Shown: positions 7,881-16,099, counted from the first letter of the stretch. The stretch is 40,367 nt of DNA from Gammaproteobacteria bacterium (GCA_030433075.1 JAUILI010000014.1:1-40367), one strand, 5' to 3'. The notes: generated by a model not told the origin, from the letters alone. Numbers and translations are program-made.

Positions 7881-10121
7881 CTAGGGGGCGCTGACCGCGG
7901 CGGTTTGGCGTAGGGATAGGTAATCGACCAGGATTTCGGCGCCCTCGGCGAGCAGCGCATCCCGGTCCTCTTCGTCGTCTTCTTCTTCGTCCAGTTCGCT
8001 TGGGGCGTCGCTCTCAAGATCCTCCACGAGGGCGCTGGCGGCCTTGATGGTGGCGTCTTCCGTGCTGTCCCCGTCCTGACCTTCGGAGGCCTCATCGTCG
8101 TCCTTCTCCAGGGCCTCTAGGCTGGCCACCGCGGGGAGGCCCTTCGCCTCCCGCCGCGTGTTCTCAATGGCCAGCCGTAGCGCTTCATCTTCTTCGCGCT
8201 CGAGGCGGCGCTGCGCCTCATTGAGGGAAAGGCGATTGCGGGCGCTTCGGGCTCGAGCCCGTTCCACCATGGCTTCCAGGTAGGCGAAGTCCGGGTCCGT
8301 TTCCACGCGGGTTTCGTGCCGGTCCTCGAGGAGGGCCAGGAGCGGGGCCAAGTTCGGGCCTCGGCGATAGCGAGTGGGGCGGATCACGTCCCAGGGCAGG
8401 GCGTCATCGAGGGTGCTCTCGCCAATCTCATCCCGGTCGTAGACCTCCGGGTATTCGATGTCCGGGATCACGCCCTGGTGCTGGGTGCTTTGCCCCGACA
8501 CCCGGTAGAACTTGGCCTGGGTCATCTTGAGCTGGCCCCTGTTTAAGGGGATGAGGGTTTGCACCGTGCCCTTGCCGAAGGTTTGCCCCCCGAGGACCAG
8601 GCCCCGTTGGTAATCCTGGATGGCGCCGGCGAAGATCTCCGAGGCGGAGGCTGATAGGCGGTTCACCAGCACGGCGAGGGGCCCTTCCCAGGCGACCTGC
8701 CCGTCTTCGTCGTTAAAGAGATCGACCCGGCCGCTGGCGCTGCGAATTTGCACCGTGGGCCCTGCTTCGATGAATAACCCCGTAAGGGCGTTGGCTTCCT
8801 GAAGGGAGCCGCCGCCGTTGTTGCGAAGGTCGATGACGATGCCGTCCACCGGCTCGCAGGGCGCGGCGTCGTCAGCGTCTGGTTCCTCTGTGGCCTCTGT
8901 CGCCTCGCAGCGCAGCCCTTCGATCAGGCGCTGCACGTCCCGGGTGGTGCTCTTATATTCGGGATCTCCCTGCTGAAGTGCCTTGAAGTCGATGTAGAAG
9001 GTCGGGATGTCGATCACCCCGATGCGGTAGGTGTCCTGGCCCCGGGGCACCTCGATGACTTCGCTTTGAGCCGACTGTTCTTCGAGCTTCACCGCTTCCC
9101 GCACTAGGCTCAGGACCCGGGGCGGGGCCCCGGCTTCGCTGTCCGGCGGCAGCACTTCGAGGCGTACCGTGGTGCCCGCGGGGCCGCGAATGAGGTCCAC
9201 GACGTCATCAAGGCGCCAGCCCACGACGTCCACAAATTCGCCGTCTGCCCCCTGGGCCACGGCGCTGATGCGATCGGACGGCTTAATCTGCTTGCTCTTC
9301 TCCGCCGGCCCTGCGGGGACCAGGCTCGCGATGGTGGTGTACTCGTCTTCCACCCGCAGTACGGCGCCAATGCCTTCGAGGGATAGGCTCATCTGGATGT
9401 TGAAGTTCTCCGAGGTGCGCGGAGAAAAGTACTGCGTGTGGGGGTCGTAGCTTGCCGCCAGGGCGTTCATGAACAGTTGAAAGGCGTCTTCGGCGGTGGT
9501 CTGCTTCAAGCGGTGCAGGCGGTTTTTGTAGCGCTTCTCGAGCAGGGGGCCGATCTCGTCGTCCGCCTTATCGGCGAGCTTTAGGGATAGCACGCTGGCC
9601 TTTAGGCGCCGGCGCCAGAGGTCCTCGCGCGCCTCAGCGCTGGCGAGGAAGGGCTCCTCGCTGCGATCCATGGCGAGGTATTCCTCTTTGCTGAAATCGA
9701 GGGTCTCGATGCCGCTTTCCAGGAAGGCAAGGAGCGCCACCAGCTGGGCTTCCGCCGCCGCTTGATAGCGGTTGAAGATTTCAAAGGCCGGGGCCAGATC
9801 TCCGCGCCGCAGCGCATCATCGAGGGTGTAGCGATAGCGCTCGAACTGGGCGATGTCACCCTCGAGAAAGTAGGCACGCTGGGGGTCTAGGGCATCGAGG
9901 TAATGATCTAGCGTATCGCTGGACAGGGTGTCGTCGATGGCCCGGCGCACGTAATGGTGGCGCGCAAGCTGTTCGAGGACCGCGAGGGCCGTTTCGGGAT
10001 GTTCGGCCTCTGGCGAAAGGGGCGTGAGGGGGCCCTCCTCGGGGCCTAGGGCCTGAGCCCCAGCCGTTAAGGACAGGGCAAGAAGGGCCGCGGTCAGCGG
10101 CCGGAGAAGCGGGTTTCGCAT
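7881..10121 (-). CDS. prc: Tail-specific carboxy-terminal processing protease Prc (Tsp)
   Basis: 746 residues, with a signal peptide ending near Ala24, so periplasmic. Family S41: a long helical N-terminal domain (about 35-235), a PDZ domain around 243-325, and the protease core with DLRNNGGG at 431-438, catalytic Ser492 in ASASEIFAGA and Lys517 in TFGKGTVQ. The 25-residue Ser-Lys spacing equals that of E. coli Tsp. The enzyme trims or degrades envelope proteins with exposed hydrophobic C-termini, including peptidoglycan hydrolases and lipoproteins. Unusual: an acidic loop bounded by the only two cysteines seen (405 and 422), and a very acidic tail at about 673-720. AGGA precedes the ATG. It is divergent from the FKBP lipoprotein gene and followed by the acyl-CoA synthetase gene. 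Confidence 0.95.
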   Translation of the reverse strand: MRNPLLRPLTAALLALSLTAGAQALGPEEGPLTPLSPEAEHPETALAVLEQLARHHYVRRAIDDTLSSDTLDHYLDALDPQRAYFLEGDIAQFERYRYTLDDALRRGDLAPAFEIFNRYQAAAEAQLVALLAFLESGIETLDFSKEEYLAMDRSEEPFLASAEAREDLWRRRLKASVLSLKLADKADDEIGPLLEKRYKNRLHRLKQTTAEDAFQLFMNALAASYDPHTQYFSPRTSENFNIQMSLSLEGIGAVLRVEDEYTTIASLVPAGPAEKSKQIKPSDRISAVAQGADGEFVDVVGWRLDDVVDLIRGPAGTTVRLEVLPPDSEAGAPPRVLSLVREAVKLEEQSAQSEVIEVPRGQDTYRIGVIDIPTFYIDFKALQQGDPEYKSTTRDVQRLIEGLRCEATEATEEPDADDAAPCEPVDGIVIDLRNNGGGSLQEANALTGLFIEAGPTVQIRSASGRVDLFNDEDGQVAWEGPLAVLVNRLSASASEIFAGAIQDYQRGLVLGGQTFGKGTVQTLIPLNRGQLKMTQAKFYRVSGQSTQHQGVIPDIEYPEVYDRDEIGESTLDDALPWDVIRPTRYRRGPNLAPLLALLEDRHETRVETDPDFAYLEAMVERARARSARNRLSLNEAQRRLEREEDEALRLAIENTRREAKGLPAVASLEALEKDDDEASEGQDGDSTEDATIKAASALVEDLESDAPSELDEEEDDEEDRDALLAEGAEILVDYLSLRQTAAVSAP

Positions 10122-10298
10122 GCGTCACATCCTAAGGTGAGCGTGAGTGCGAAGGCCGAGGCGCGCTCGCGTGCCAGGCCCCCTTTGCCTCGGTATAGTA
10201 GGCGTCGCCATTTGGGCCACGCAACCGCAGCGTCGCCCCGCACCGAAGGCCCCGGGGAGGGCCCCGGTTCCATTCCCTTGCCCTGGAGCACCCTTGCT
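10122..10298. promoter_or_regulatory. Divergent intergenic region between prc and the FKBP gene
   Basis: 177 bases, the longest gap in the window. On the plus strand TATAGT (10194-10199) is a fair -10 box, giving a leader of about 90 bases for the FKBP gene, but no good -35 box accompanies it. On the minus strand TTGCGT (10219-10224), an 18-base spacer and TACTAT (10195-10200) form a possible promoter for prc with a leader of about 70 bases. Both would use the same short AT-rich patch. A GC-rich duplicated GGCCCCGG stretch near 10246-10266 may form structure in the FKBP leader. Confidence 0.35.
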
Positions 10299-11018
10299 AT
10301 GGCTACGGCCTTCTTCAAGCCCGCCCTTTTAACCGCCACCCTCAGTACCCTGCTGCTTGCCGGCTGCGCCCCGAAGGACGGGGACGAAGCGAAGGCGGCG
10401 CCCACGAGCGACGCGGGGCGCGTCAGCTACGGCCTCGGCTACAACACCGTAGAAAGCCTTGCCGGACAGCTTGAGGGGGATTTCGACGGCGAGGCCTTCG
10501 CCCAGGGGGTAGCCGACGCCGTGGCCGGGCGGCCCCAGCAGGTGGATGAGGCTGGCCTGAACGACGCCCGGGATAGCATCGTGGAACGGCGCCAGGCGGA
10601 AGCGGACGCCGAGGCGGCCTCGGCTGCGGAGGAAGCCGCCCGTTTCCTCGAGGAAAACCAAAGCCAGGAGGGGGTCGTGGTCACGGCGTCCGGGCTTCAG
10701 TACCAGGTGCTGAAGCGGAGCGACAGCGAGCAGCGGCCGACGCCCGAGGATACGGTGCGCACCCACTACACCGGGCAACTCGCGGACGGCAGCGTGTTTG
10801 ATAGCTCGGAAGCTCGTGGCGTGCCCGCCACCTTCGGGGTCAGCCGGGTGATTCCGGGCTGGCAGGAGGCGCTCCAGCTTATGGCCGTGGGCGATCGCTT
10901 CAAGCTGTGGATTCCCCCGGAGCTGGCCTACGGTAGCCGCGGGGCCGGGGATAGCATCCCCCCGAACGCGGCGCTGGTCTTTGAGGTAGAGCTTCTCGCC
11001 ATCAACCCTGAAGACTGA
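10299..11018 (+). CDS. FKBP-type peptidyl-prolyl isomerase lipoprotein (FkpA/Mip-like)
   Basis: 239 residues from the ATG at 10299, with GGAG about 11 bases upstream; the open frame begins earlier but lacks any feature before this Met. A lipoprotein signal sequence ends at Cys23 (LLLAGC), with Ala at the next position, which favours outer-membrane sorting. Residues about 40-125 form the helical FkpA/Mip dimerisation region, and 131-236 the FKBP domain with conserved HYTGQLADGSVFDSS, VIPGWQEAL and IPPELAYGSRG segments. It catalyses prolyl isomerisation and acts as a folding helper in the periplasm. It sits across from the periplasmic protease prc, a sensible envelope quality-control pairing, and is followed nine bases later by an MFS gene. 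Confidence 0.92.
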   Translation: MATAFFKPALLTATLSTLLLAGCAPKDGDEAKAAPTSDAGRVSYGLGYNTVESLAGQLEGDFDGEAFAQGVADAVAGRPQQVDEAGLNDARDSIVERRQAEADAEAASAAEEAARFLEENQSQEGVVVTASGLQYQVLKRSDSEQRPTPEDTVRTHYTGQLADGSVFDSSEARGVPATFGVSRVIPGWQEALQLMAVGDRFKLWIPPELAYGSRGAGDSIPPNAALVFEVELLAINPED

Positions 11019-11027
11019 TCCGGCGCC

Positions 11028-12311
11028 ATGGCGAAGGATCGAAGCCCGGCCGCCGCGGCGGCCGAGGATCCCGCCAGCTCCACGCTCCGCCGCCGAATGG
11101 CCCCCTTCCTGGGTTGGCGCATGGTGGCGGTGGCGTTTTTCGTCGATTTCATCGCCGTGGGGTTTTTCTTCTATTCCTATGGCGTGTTCTTCAAGGCCCT
11201 GGCCGCGGAGTTTGGCGGGGCCCGCTTTGACGTCTCTCTGGGCCTGACCTTGGTGAACGCCGTGGGCGCGCTCCTCGCGCCCTTTCTCGGGCAGGCCCTG
11301 GACCGCTATCCCATCAAATATGTGATCGCCGCGGGCACCGCCGCCATGAGCCTCGGCTTTTGCCTGTTGAGCCTTATCACCGCGCAGTGGCAGTTCTATC
11401 TGATTCTCTCCACCCTCATTGGCTTCGGCTTGAACTCCATGGGCGGTCTGGCCACGGCTAAGCTCGTGGCCAACTGGTTCGATCGCCGGCGAGGCATGGC
11501 CCTCGGCGTGGCCACCATGGGCATTTCCCTCTCCGGTGTGCTGATGCCCGTGCTCTCGGCGCTGCTGATTGAGGCCGTCGGCTGGCGCGGGGGCTTTCTG
11601 GTATTTGGCGCCTTTACCGCGCTTCTCGTGCTGCCCGTGACGCTGCGCTTCGTGGTGTCGTCTCCCGAGCACCTCGGCCTTGCCCCGGACGGCGATAAAC
11701 CATCGCCAACCCCCACCGCGCCGAGGCCCGTGCTCGCGACCCGCGGTTTTCTGCGCGATCGGAACTTTTGGATGCTGACCCTCTGCGTGGGGTGCCTTTT
11801 TTGCTGCATGAGCGCGACGCTTACGCACATGGTTCCCCGGGTGAGCGATCTTGGCTACACCGTCCTTGAAGCGGCGCCCATATTGTCCTTCGGCGCCGCG
11901 GCGGGGGTGCTTGGGAAGGTGCTCTTTGGCTACCTGGTAGATCGGGTCGATCCCCGGGTGGCCCTCTATACGGCGATCGGCACCCAGTTCCTGGGGCAGC
12001 TGGGCATGCTACAGACCACGGACTACGCGCTTTTTGCGGTCTTTGCGACGCTCTTTGGCTTTGGCATGGGGGGCATCGTGCCGCTCCACGGGGCCATTGC
12101 GGGGCAGGTGTTTGGGCGGGAGAATTTCGGCAAGGTCATGGGGCTTATGCGCCCGGCCATGATGCCCCTGCAAATCGCTGGCTTACCCTTTGCCGGGTGG
12201 GTATTTGATCGCTTCGGGGCGTACGATTTGGCGTTCCAGGTGTTCCTGGTGCTCTATGGGCTGAGTGCGCTCTGCGCCTCCGCGCTGCGCATCAAAAAAT
12301 CCACGGCCTAG
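11028..12311 (+). CDS. MFS transporter, monocarboxylate/oxalate-formate antiporter-like
   Basis: 427 residues with twelve predicted hydrophobic segments in two halves of six, split by a polar loop at about 221-240 rich in Pro and Thr. The loop between helices 2 and 3 (GQALDRYPIKYV) and the WFDRRRGMALGVATMG stretch around 146-162 are typical of the oxalate/formate and monocarboxylate porter-like MFS branch. It is an inner-membrane transporter of small organic acids or related solutes; direction and substrate are not known. It starts nine bases after the FKBP stop and is followed after 13 bases by a small membrane protein gene, making a likely three-gene unit. Confidence 0.85.
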   Translation: MAKDRSPAAAAAEDPASSTLRRRMAPFLGWRMVAVAFFVDFIAVGFFFYSYGVFFKALAAEFGGARFDVSLGLTLVNAVGALLAPFLGQALDRYPIKYVIAAGTAAMSLGFCLLSLITAQWQFYLILSTLIGFGLNSMGGLATAKLVANWFDRRRGMALGVATMGISLSGVLMPVLSALLIEAVGWRGGFLVFGAFTALLVLPVTLRFVVSSPEHLGLAPDGDKPSPTPTAPRPVLATRGFLRDRNFWMLTLCVGCLFCCMSATLTHMVPRVSDLGYTVLEAAPILSFGAAAGVLGKVLFGYLVDRVDPRVALYTAIGTQFLGQLGMLQTTDYALFAVFATLFGFGMGGIVPLHGAIAGQVFGRENFGKVMGLMRPAMMPLQIAGLPFAGWVFDRFGAYDLAFQVFLVLYGLSALCASALRIKKSTA

Positions 12312-12324
12312 GGAGAGGCTCGCC

Positions 12325-12528
12325 ATGGCTGGCTCGGGAAGCACGCTTCGACGCCGCATCCTCCTCGGAAGCGCCCTTCTGGGAGGCTTCTTTTGGATTT
12401 TTTGGGACAGCTGGGGGCTCGACCCTGCGCTGCTGGCGGAGTTTCTATTCGGCGCAAGCTTGCTCGTGCTGGCCTGCGCTGTCCCCGCGGCCCTCGTGGG
12501 CTGGCTTTTGGCGCGCTGGCGCCGCTAG
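12325..12528 (+). CDS. Small two-helix membrane protein, unknown function
   Basis: 67 residues from the ATG at 12325, which has GGGAGAGG upstream; the longer in-frame start lies inside the MFS gene. I do not recognise a family. The protein has a basic N-terminus (STLRRR), a first hydrophobic stretch around 12-27 (ILLGSALLGGFFWIFW), a short acidic turn, a second hydrophobic stretch at about 37-62 and a basic end (ARWRR), which predicts two helices with both ends in the cytoplasm. Placed 13 bases after the MFS gene, it may be an accessory subunit of that transporter or a stand-alone membrane peptide. The ribosome binding site supports it being real. Confidence 0.6.
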   Translation: MAGSGSTLRRRILLGSALLGGFFWIFWDSWGLDPALLAEFLFGASLLVLACAVPAALVGWLLARWRR

Positions 12529-12549
12529 CGCACGCCGCTAGCACGCGCC
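12518..12549. terminator. GC-rich hairpin between converging genes, possible two-way terminator
   Basis: GCTAGCG (12524-12530) and CGCTAGC (12536-12542) form a perfect seven-base stem around a five-base loop. GGCGC (12518-12522) and GCGCC (12545-12549) extend it by five pairs past a small internal loop. It overlaps the stop codon of the small membrane protein and ends three bases before the pyrC stop codon, which arrives from the other side. No T-run follows on either strand, so it is not a textbook intrinsic terminator. Confidence 0.4.
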
Positions 12550-12551
12550 TG

Positions 12552-13604
12552 CTAACGCGCGTCCCCCACTAACCGCCAGGGGAGCACCTCTCCGCCGTGG
12601 TAGATCCGCACGTCCCCGAGGGGCGTGGCCCAATTCACGGGCACGGGGTCTTCCGTGCGCTCTAGGGTGATCGTGCCCTCGTTTAGCGGTAGGCCGTAGA
12701 AGCGCGGTCCGAATTCGCTGGCAAAGGCCTCGAGCTTGTCGAGGGCGCCGTCCTCCTCGAAGGTGGTGGCGTAGCTTTCCATAGCCACGGGAGCGCTAAA
12801 GATGCCCGCGCAGCCGCAGGCGCTTTCCTTGTCGCTAACCAAATGGGGCGCCGAGTCCGTGCCAAGGAAAAACTTCGGGTTACCGCTGGTGGCGGCGCGA
12901 CGAAGGGCGAGGCGGTGGGCTTCCCGCTTCGCCACGGGCAAGCAAAAGTGGTGGGGGCGCATGCCGCCCACCAACAGATCGTTACGATTCAGCCGAAGGT
13001 GATGGGCCGTGAGGGTCGCCGCGAGGTTCGGCCCTTCGCTTTCCACGTAGGCTACGGCCTCCGCCGTAGTGATGTGCTCAAACACCACCTTCAACCCCGG
13101 ATGGCGCTGGCGCAGCGGCTTTAGTTCGCGTTCGATGAAGACGGCCTCGCGATCGAAGATGTCGATCTCGGGGTCCACCACTTCGCCGTGAATGAGCAAG
13201 GGCATGCCCAGCTCCGCCATGGTTTCGAAGACGGCATCGAGCACCTTGAGGTCCCGGACCCCAGCATCGGAGTTGGTGGTGGCCCCGGCGGGGTAGAGCT
13301 TCACCGCAGTGACGAGGCCCGCGGCCCAGCCCTTGCGCAAATCCTCTGCCTCCGTGGTTTCCGTGAGGTAAAGGGTCATGAGCGGCTCAAAGGCCTGGCC
13401 CGGGGGCACCGCTGCCAAGATGGCGTCTCGGTAGCGCGCTGCGTCTTCGCTGCGCCGCACCGGGGGCACCAGGTTCGGCATGACGATGGCGCGGCGAAAC
13501 TGGGCGCTGGTCGCTCGCGCCACGGCTTCGAGCATCGCGCCATCGCGAAGGTGTAGGTGCCAATCGTCCGGCGTACGTAGGGTCAGGCGTTGGGGGGCGG
13601 TCAT
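12552..13604 (-). CDS. pyrC: Dihydroorotase
   Basis: 350 residues. Converts N-carbamoyl-aspartate to dihydroorotate, the third step of pyrimidine synthesis, in the cytoplasm. All metal-site residues stand at the same numbers as in E. coli PyrC: His16 and His18 (WHLHLRDG), the carboxylated Lys102 ([15 protein letters not shown]), His139 (LIHGEV), His177 (VFEHIT) and Asp250 (LGTDSAPH). This is the short, class II type dihydroorotase. GGAG lies 11 bases before the ATG. It is the last gene of a tight minus-strand run rdgC, M14 peptidase, DUF1244, pyrC, with 25 bases to the DUF1244 gene. Confidence 0.97.
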   Translation of the reverse strand: MTAPQRLTLRTPDDWHLHLRDGAMLEAVARATSAQFRRAIVMPNLVPPVRRSEDAARYRDAILAAVPPGQAFEPLMTLYLTETTEAEDLRKGWAAGLVTAVKLYPAGATTNSDAGVRDLKVLDAVFETMAELGMPLLIHGEVVDPEIDIFDREAVFIERELKPLRQRHPGLKVVFEHITTAEAVAYVESEGPNLAATLTAHHLRLNRNDLLVGGMRPHHFCLPVAKREAHRLALRRAATSGNPKFFLGTDSAPHLVSDKESACGCAGIFSAPVAMESYATTFEEDGALDKLEAFASEFGPRFYGLPLNEGTITLERTEDPVPVNWATPLGDVRIYHGGEVLPWRLVGDAR

Positions 13605-13629
13605 GGGCGATCAGTCTCCAGTGGGGGGC

Positions 13630-13887
13630 CTACTTCTGGAAGTCCCGCTTCCATACCTCGTAGGGCATGCCGTACACCCGTTCCCGGGCGGCGCTGTCTT
13701 CCAGGGGCGTGCCCGCGGCTTCTGCCGCTTCCCGGTACCAGCGGCTGAGGCAGTTCCGGCAAAAGCCGGCCAGATTCATCAGATCGATGTTTTGTACGTC
13801 CCGATGGCTGTCTAGGTGCTCAAGGAGCCGGCGAAAGGCCGCGGCCTCGATCGCGTTTTGTTCTGGCGTTGGGGCGGGATGATCCAT
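13630..13887 (-). CDS. DUF1244 family protein
   Basis: 85 residues. The core matches the DUF1244 signature: FRRLLEHLDSH, then DVQNIDLMNLAGFCRNCLSRW at about 30-50, and YGMPYEVWK at 72-80. The CxxC pair (Cys43, Cys46) could bind metal or iron-sulfur, but no function is established to my knowledge. A strong AGGAGG ribosome binding site directly overlaps the end of the upstream M14 gene, whose stop lies eight bases before this start. It sits between a carboxypeptidase gene and pyrC on the same strand. Confidence 0.88.
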   Translation of the reverse strand: MDHPAPTPEQNAIEAAAFRRLLEHLDSHRDVQNIDLMNLAGFCRNCLSRWYREAAEAAGTPLEDSAARERVYGMPYEVWKRDFQK

Positions 13888-13895
13888 GGGGCCTC

Positions 13896-15053
13896 CTAGG
13901 GGTGTTCAGTTTCAAAGGTTTGCAGGATAGCGGGGAGCAGATCGGCCCCGAGGGCCTGGCTCCGGGCTGGGGACCAGCCCTCCCCGGGGTCCGGATGATT
14001 GCGATCATCCTTGAAGGGCATTTCCAGGGTAAAGGCCGGGCAGTGAAAGCGGTGCGCGACGGCGGCGGTGGCCATGGTGAGATTGGCGCGCCCCGGGGGC
14101 GCTACGGGATAGCCGTAGCGCTGCTGATAGGCCGGATTCAAGGCCTCCAGGCAATCGCGGAAGCGCTGCTGCCGGGCGGCCCAGCGCGCGCCGGCCTCGC
14201 CCTCTCCGAAGCCCGGCACCCCCTCGCAGCCCGCGGTGAAGACATAGGGTAGGGCTTCATCGCCGTGAAGATCGAGAAACAGCGCAACCCCGCTGGTCGT
14301 CATGGCTTCCCATACCCCGGCCACCTCTGGGGCGGAAAGCCCCTCCGGATCCTGCCAGGCGCGGTTCAAGTTGGTGCCCGCGGCGTTGGTGCGCAGATAG
14401 CCCTGGGCGGCGCCGTCGGGGTTCATGTTGGGGACGATGTGGAACTCAAAGACTTCCCGGAGCCGTCGGCTGCTGTCTCGGGTGGGATCGAGCAGGGCGC
14501 GGATCAGCCCCTCGCTGGCCCAGCTGGCCATGGTTTCCCCGGGGTGCTGGCGAGCAATTACCCAGATCGGCGTGCCCCCGGGTTTGCCGATGCGCAGCCC
14601 CTCCACCGGGCGCCCGTCGCAGGAGACGGCCCAGCAGTGGCGTGCCGCGCCCTGGGCGCTGGCCCAGGCTAAAAGGTTGTCGATAGCGGGTTGGTCGTGG
14701 GGGACGAAGTAGGCGCAGTCCACCCAACCCCCCTCCAAGGGGGTCTCCCAGCTAAGGACTCCTTCGGCGTAGGTGGTGGGATGCCGATGCCACCCCTGGC
14801 CGCCGTGGCGGAGCACCACCGCGTAATCGTCCCAGCCCCGGGGGTAGGCCGCATCCCCAGCATTGACCAGGCGTACCGTGACCCGCTGCCCCGCCGTGCC
14901 CCAGAGGCGAAAGTAAAACCATTGGAGAAAGGGCTTGCCCTCGCCGCCGGGGTCCGGGGTGATCTCCACGTCCGCAGTGGCCGCTTCGGGATGCCAGGCT
15001 CGAAGGCGCCCGTTGCCGCCGGGGAAGGCGCTACTGAAATGAAGTTCAGTCAT
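13896..15053 (-). CDS. M14-family metallocarboxypeptidase, cytosolic carboxypeptidase-like
   Basis: 385 residues from the ATG at 15051-15053. An N-terminal beta-sandwich of the cytosolic carboxypeptidase (CCP/AGBL) type spans about 1-120 (FLQWFYFRLWG is characteristic). The zinc peptidase domain follows, with the first zinc ligands in RQHPGETMASW, the substrate-binding segment NMNPDGAAQGYLRTNAAGTNLNR, the third zinc His in FLDLHGDE and the catalytic Glu in FTLEMPFK. It removes C-terminal residues from peptides or proteins; eukaryotic relatives trim glutamate chains, but the bacterial substrate is unknown. No signal peptide. Its start overlaps the rdgC stop by eight bases (ATGACTGA), so translation is coupled. 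Confidence 0.9.
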   Translation of the reverse strand: MTELHFSSAFPGGNGRLRAWHPEAATADVEITPDPGGEGKPFLQWFYFRLWGTAGQRVTVRLVNAGDAAYPRGWDDYAVVLRHGGQGWHRHPTTYAEGVLSWETPLEGGWVDCAYFVPHDQPAIDNLLAWASAQGAARHCWAVSCDGRPVEGLRIGKPGGTPIWVIARQHPGETMASWASEGLIRALLDPTRDSSRRLREVFEFHIVPNMNPDGAAQGYLRTNAAGTNLNRAWQDPEGLSAPEVAGVWEAMTTSGVALFLDLHGDEALPYVFTAGCEGVPGFGEGEAGARWAARQQRFRDCLEALNPAYQQRYGYPVAPPGRANLTMATAAVAHRFHCPAFTLEMPFKDDRNHPDPGEGWSPARSQALGADLLPAILQTFETEHP

Positions 15054-15966
15054 TGCCGCTGTCCTCCGCGAGGCCCCCAAGGGCCGGCAGCAGCGCGTCG
15101 ATGAGCTGGCCGAGGGTGGGCGCGAGGAGGGCCAGGTTGGCATCTAGAGCAGCCGCCGCGTCCTCTGCGGGGGTGTCGTCGTCGGCTTCGGGAAGGCGGA
15201 GCCGCTTGATGACCCCTTCCTCATCGAGCACGAAACTGACCGCCGCGTCGTCCGTCAATTGGTAGTGAAGTTCGAGGGCGGTGACGCGAAGGCCCCGCTC
15301 AAGGGTGGCATGGACCTCCGCTTCGTCGAGGTCCTGGCCCCGAAAGCGGACCTTATTCGCCCGGTCCAGGGGATGTTCGAGATCGGCCCATTGCCCCAGG
15401 GAAAAGCCCGCGGGCAGGGGATCCCCCATGAGCCAGCGGGTTAGCACGCCGTCCAAGGGGTTCTCGAAGCGCAGGGGGGCGATGGGCAGGCTGCCCAGGG
15501 CGCCTCGGAGGCTCTCGAGCACGGCCTCGGCCTTGGCGGCCACGCTGCCTTCCGTGGCCAGAAGGCCGCGGTCCCGGTCAATCAGGACCCAGGTGCGGCG
15601 GGACCGAACCAGGGCCTGGGAGAGGAGTTCGCTGGTGAGGGTCTCGATGAGCTCCCGCCGGGCCATGCCCTTCACGGGAATACCCGTTTTCGCCTCCTGC
15701 TCCGCGGCGCGCTCCGGGAAGCACTCCATGATGGCGGCCTTCGGCAGGATGCGCTCCTGGGTGCGCAGGCGACAGAGCTGGAAGGGGCCTTGGCCAAGCA
15801 CGTGGGCGCCATCCTCATCTTCGAGCAAGGGCGCCCAGCCGCTCCGTTCCGTCTGCCCCGGACCGCAGGGGGTGAAGGGCTGGGCCGCGAGGGCTTGGTC
15901 AAGGTCCTCATCGGAAAGGGTCCAGGGGGCGCGGAGCTGCCACAGGCGAAGGGCGCGAAACCACAT
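15046..15966 (-). CDS. rdgC: Recombination-associated protein RdgC
   Basis: 306 residues, close to the usual 300-305 of RdgC. Characteristic segments include the start MWFRALRLWQL, FTPCGPGQTERSGWAPLL near 31-48, ERILPKAAI, and SLPIAPLRFENPL around 159-171. RdgC forms a ring dimer that binds double-stranded DNA and restrains RecA filament use, acting in nucleoid-associated recombination control. AAGGA lies seven bases before the ATG. It heads a minus-strand operon with the M14 carboxypeptidase, DUF1244 and pyrC, and is divergent from the CHAT lipoprotein gene across a 133-base gap. The C-terminal tail is acidic. Confidence 0.95.
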   Translation of the reverse strand: MWFRALRLWQLRAPWTLSDEDLDQALAAQPFTPCGPGQTERSGWAPLLEDEDGAHVLGQGPFQLCRLRTQERILPKAAIMECFPERAAEQEAKTGIPVKGMARRELIETLTSELLSQALVRSRRTWVLIDRDRGLLATEGSVAAKAEAVLESLRGALGSLPIAPLRFENPLDGVLTRWLMGDPLPAGFSLGQWADLEHPLDRANKVRFRGQDLDEAEVHATLERGLRVTALELHYQLTDDAAVSFVLDEEGVIKRLRLPEADDDTPAEDAAAALDANLALLAPTLGQLIDALLPALGGLAEDSGND

Positions 15967-16099
15967 AGGGGGGTCCTTATGCTGAAGGCGGAGGAGTATG
16001 AAGGACTCTGCTTCGAAGCTCTATGATCAGACGCCTTGATAAGGTGCGCGCCTTCGTTGAGCCGTCTACACTGGCACTGGGCAAAGGGGGGAGTTTTCT
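15967..16099. other. Divergent gap between rdgC and the CHAT operon
   Basis: 133 bases that must hold the start signals of both directions. It contains a ten-base perfect palindrome GCTTCGAAGC (16010-16019) and a TGATCA site near 16024. TACACT at 16067-16072 is a weak -10 candidate for the plus strand, but I find no acceptable -35 box at 16-18 bases. Nothing convincing is seen for rdgC either, so one or both promoters may depend on an activator or a non-sigma70 factor. Confidence 0.3.

Noticed and set aside
10329..11828. Long minus-strand open frame (about 499 codons) opposite the FKBP and MFS genes
   Set aside because: It lies fully antisense to two well-supported genes, its translation is rich in His, Arg, Gly and Glu with no domain pattern, and GC-rich codon use often leaves such frames open.
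15281..15985. Plus-strand open frame of about 234 codons opposite rdgC
   Set aside because: Arg/Ser-rich, no recognisable domain, and fully covered by rdgC, whose motifs are certain.
16010..16019. Palindrome GCTTCGAAGC as an operator for the CHAT operon
   Set aside because: A ten-base palindrome is expected by chance in this much sequence and it has no clear relation to a -10 or -35 box.
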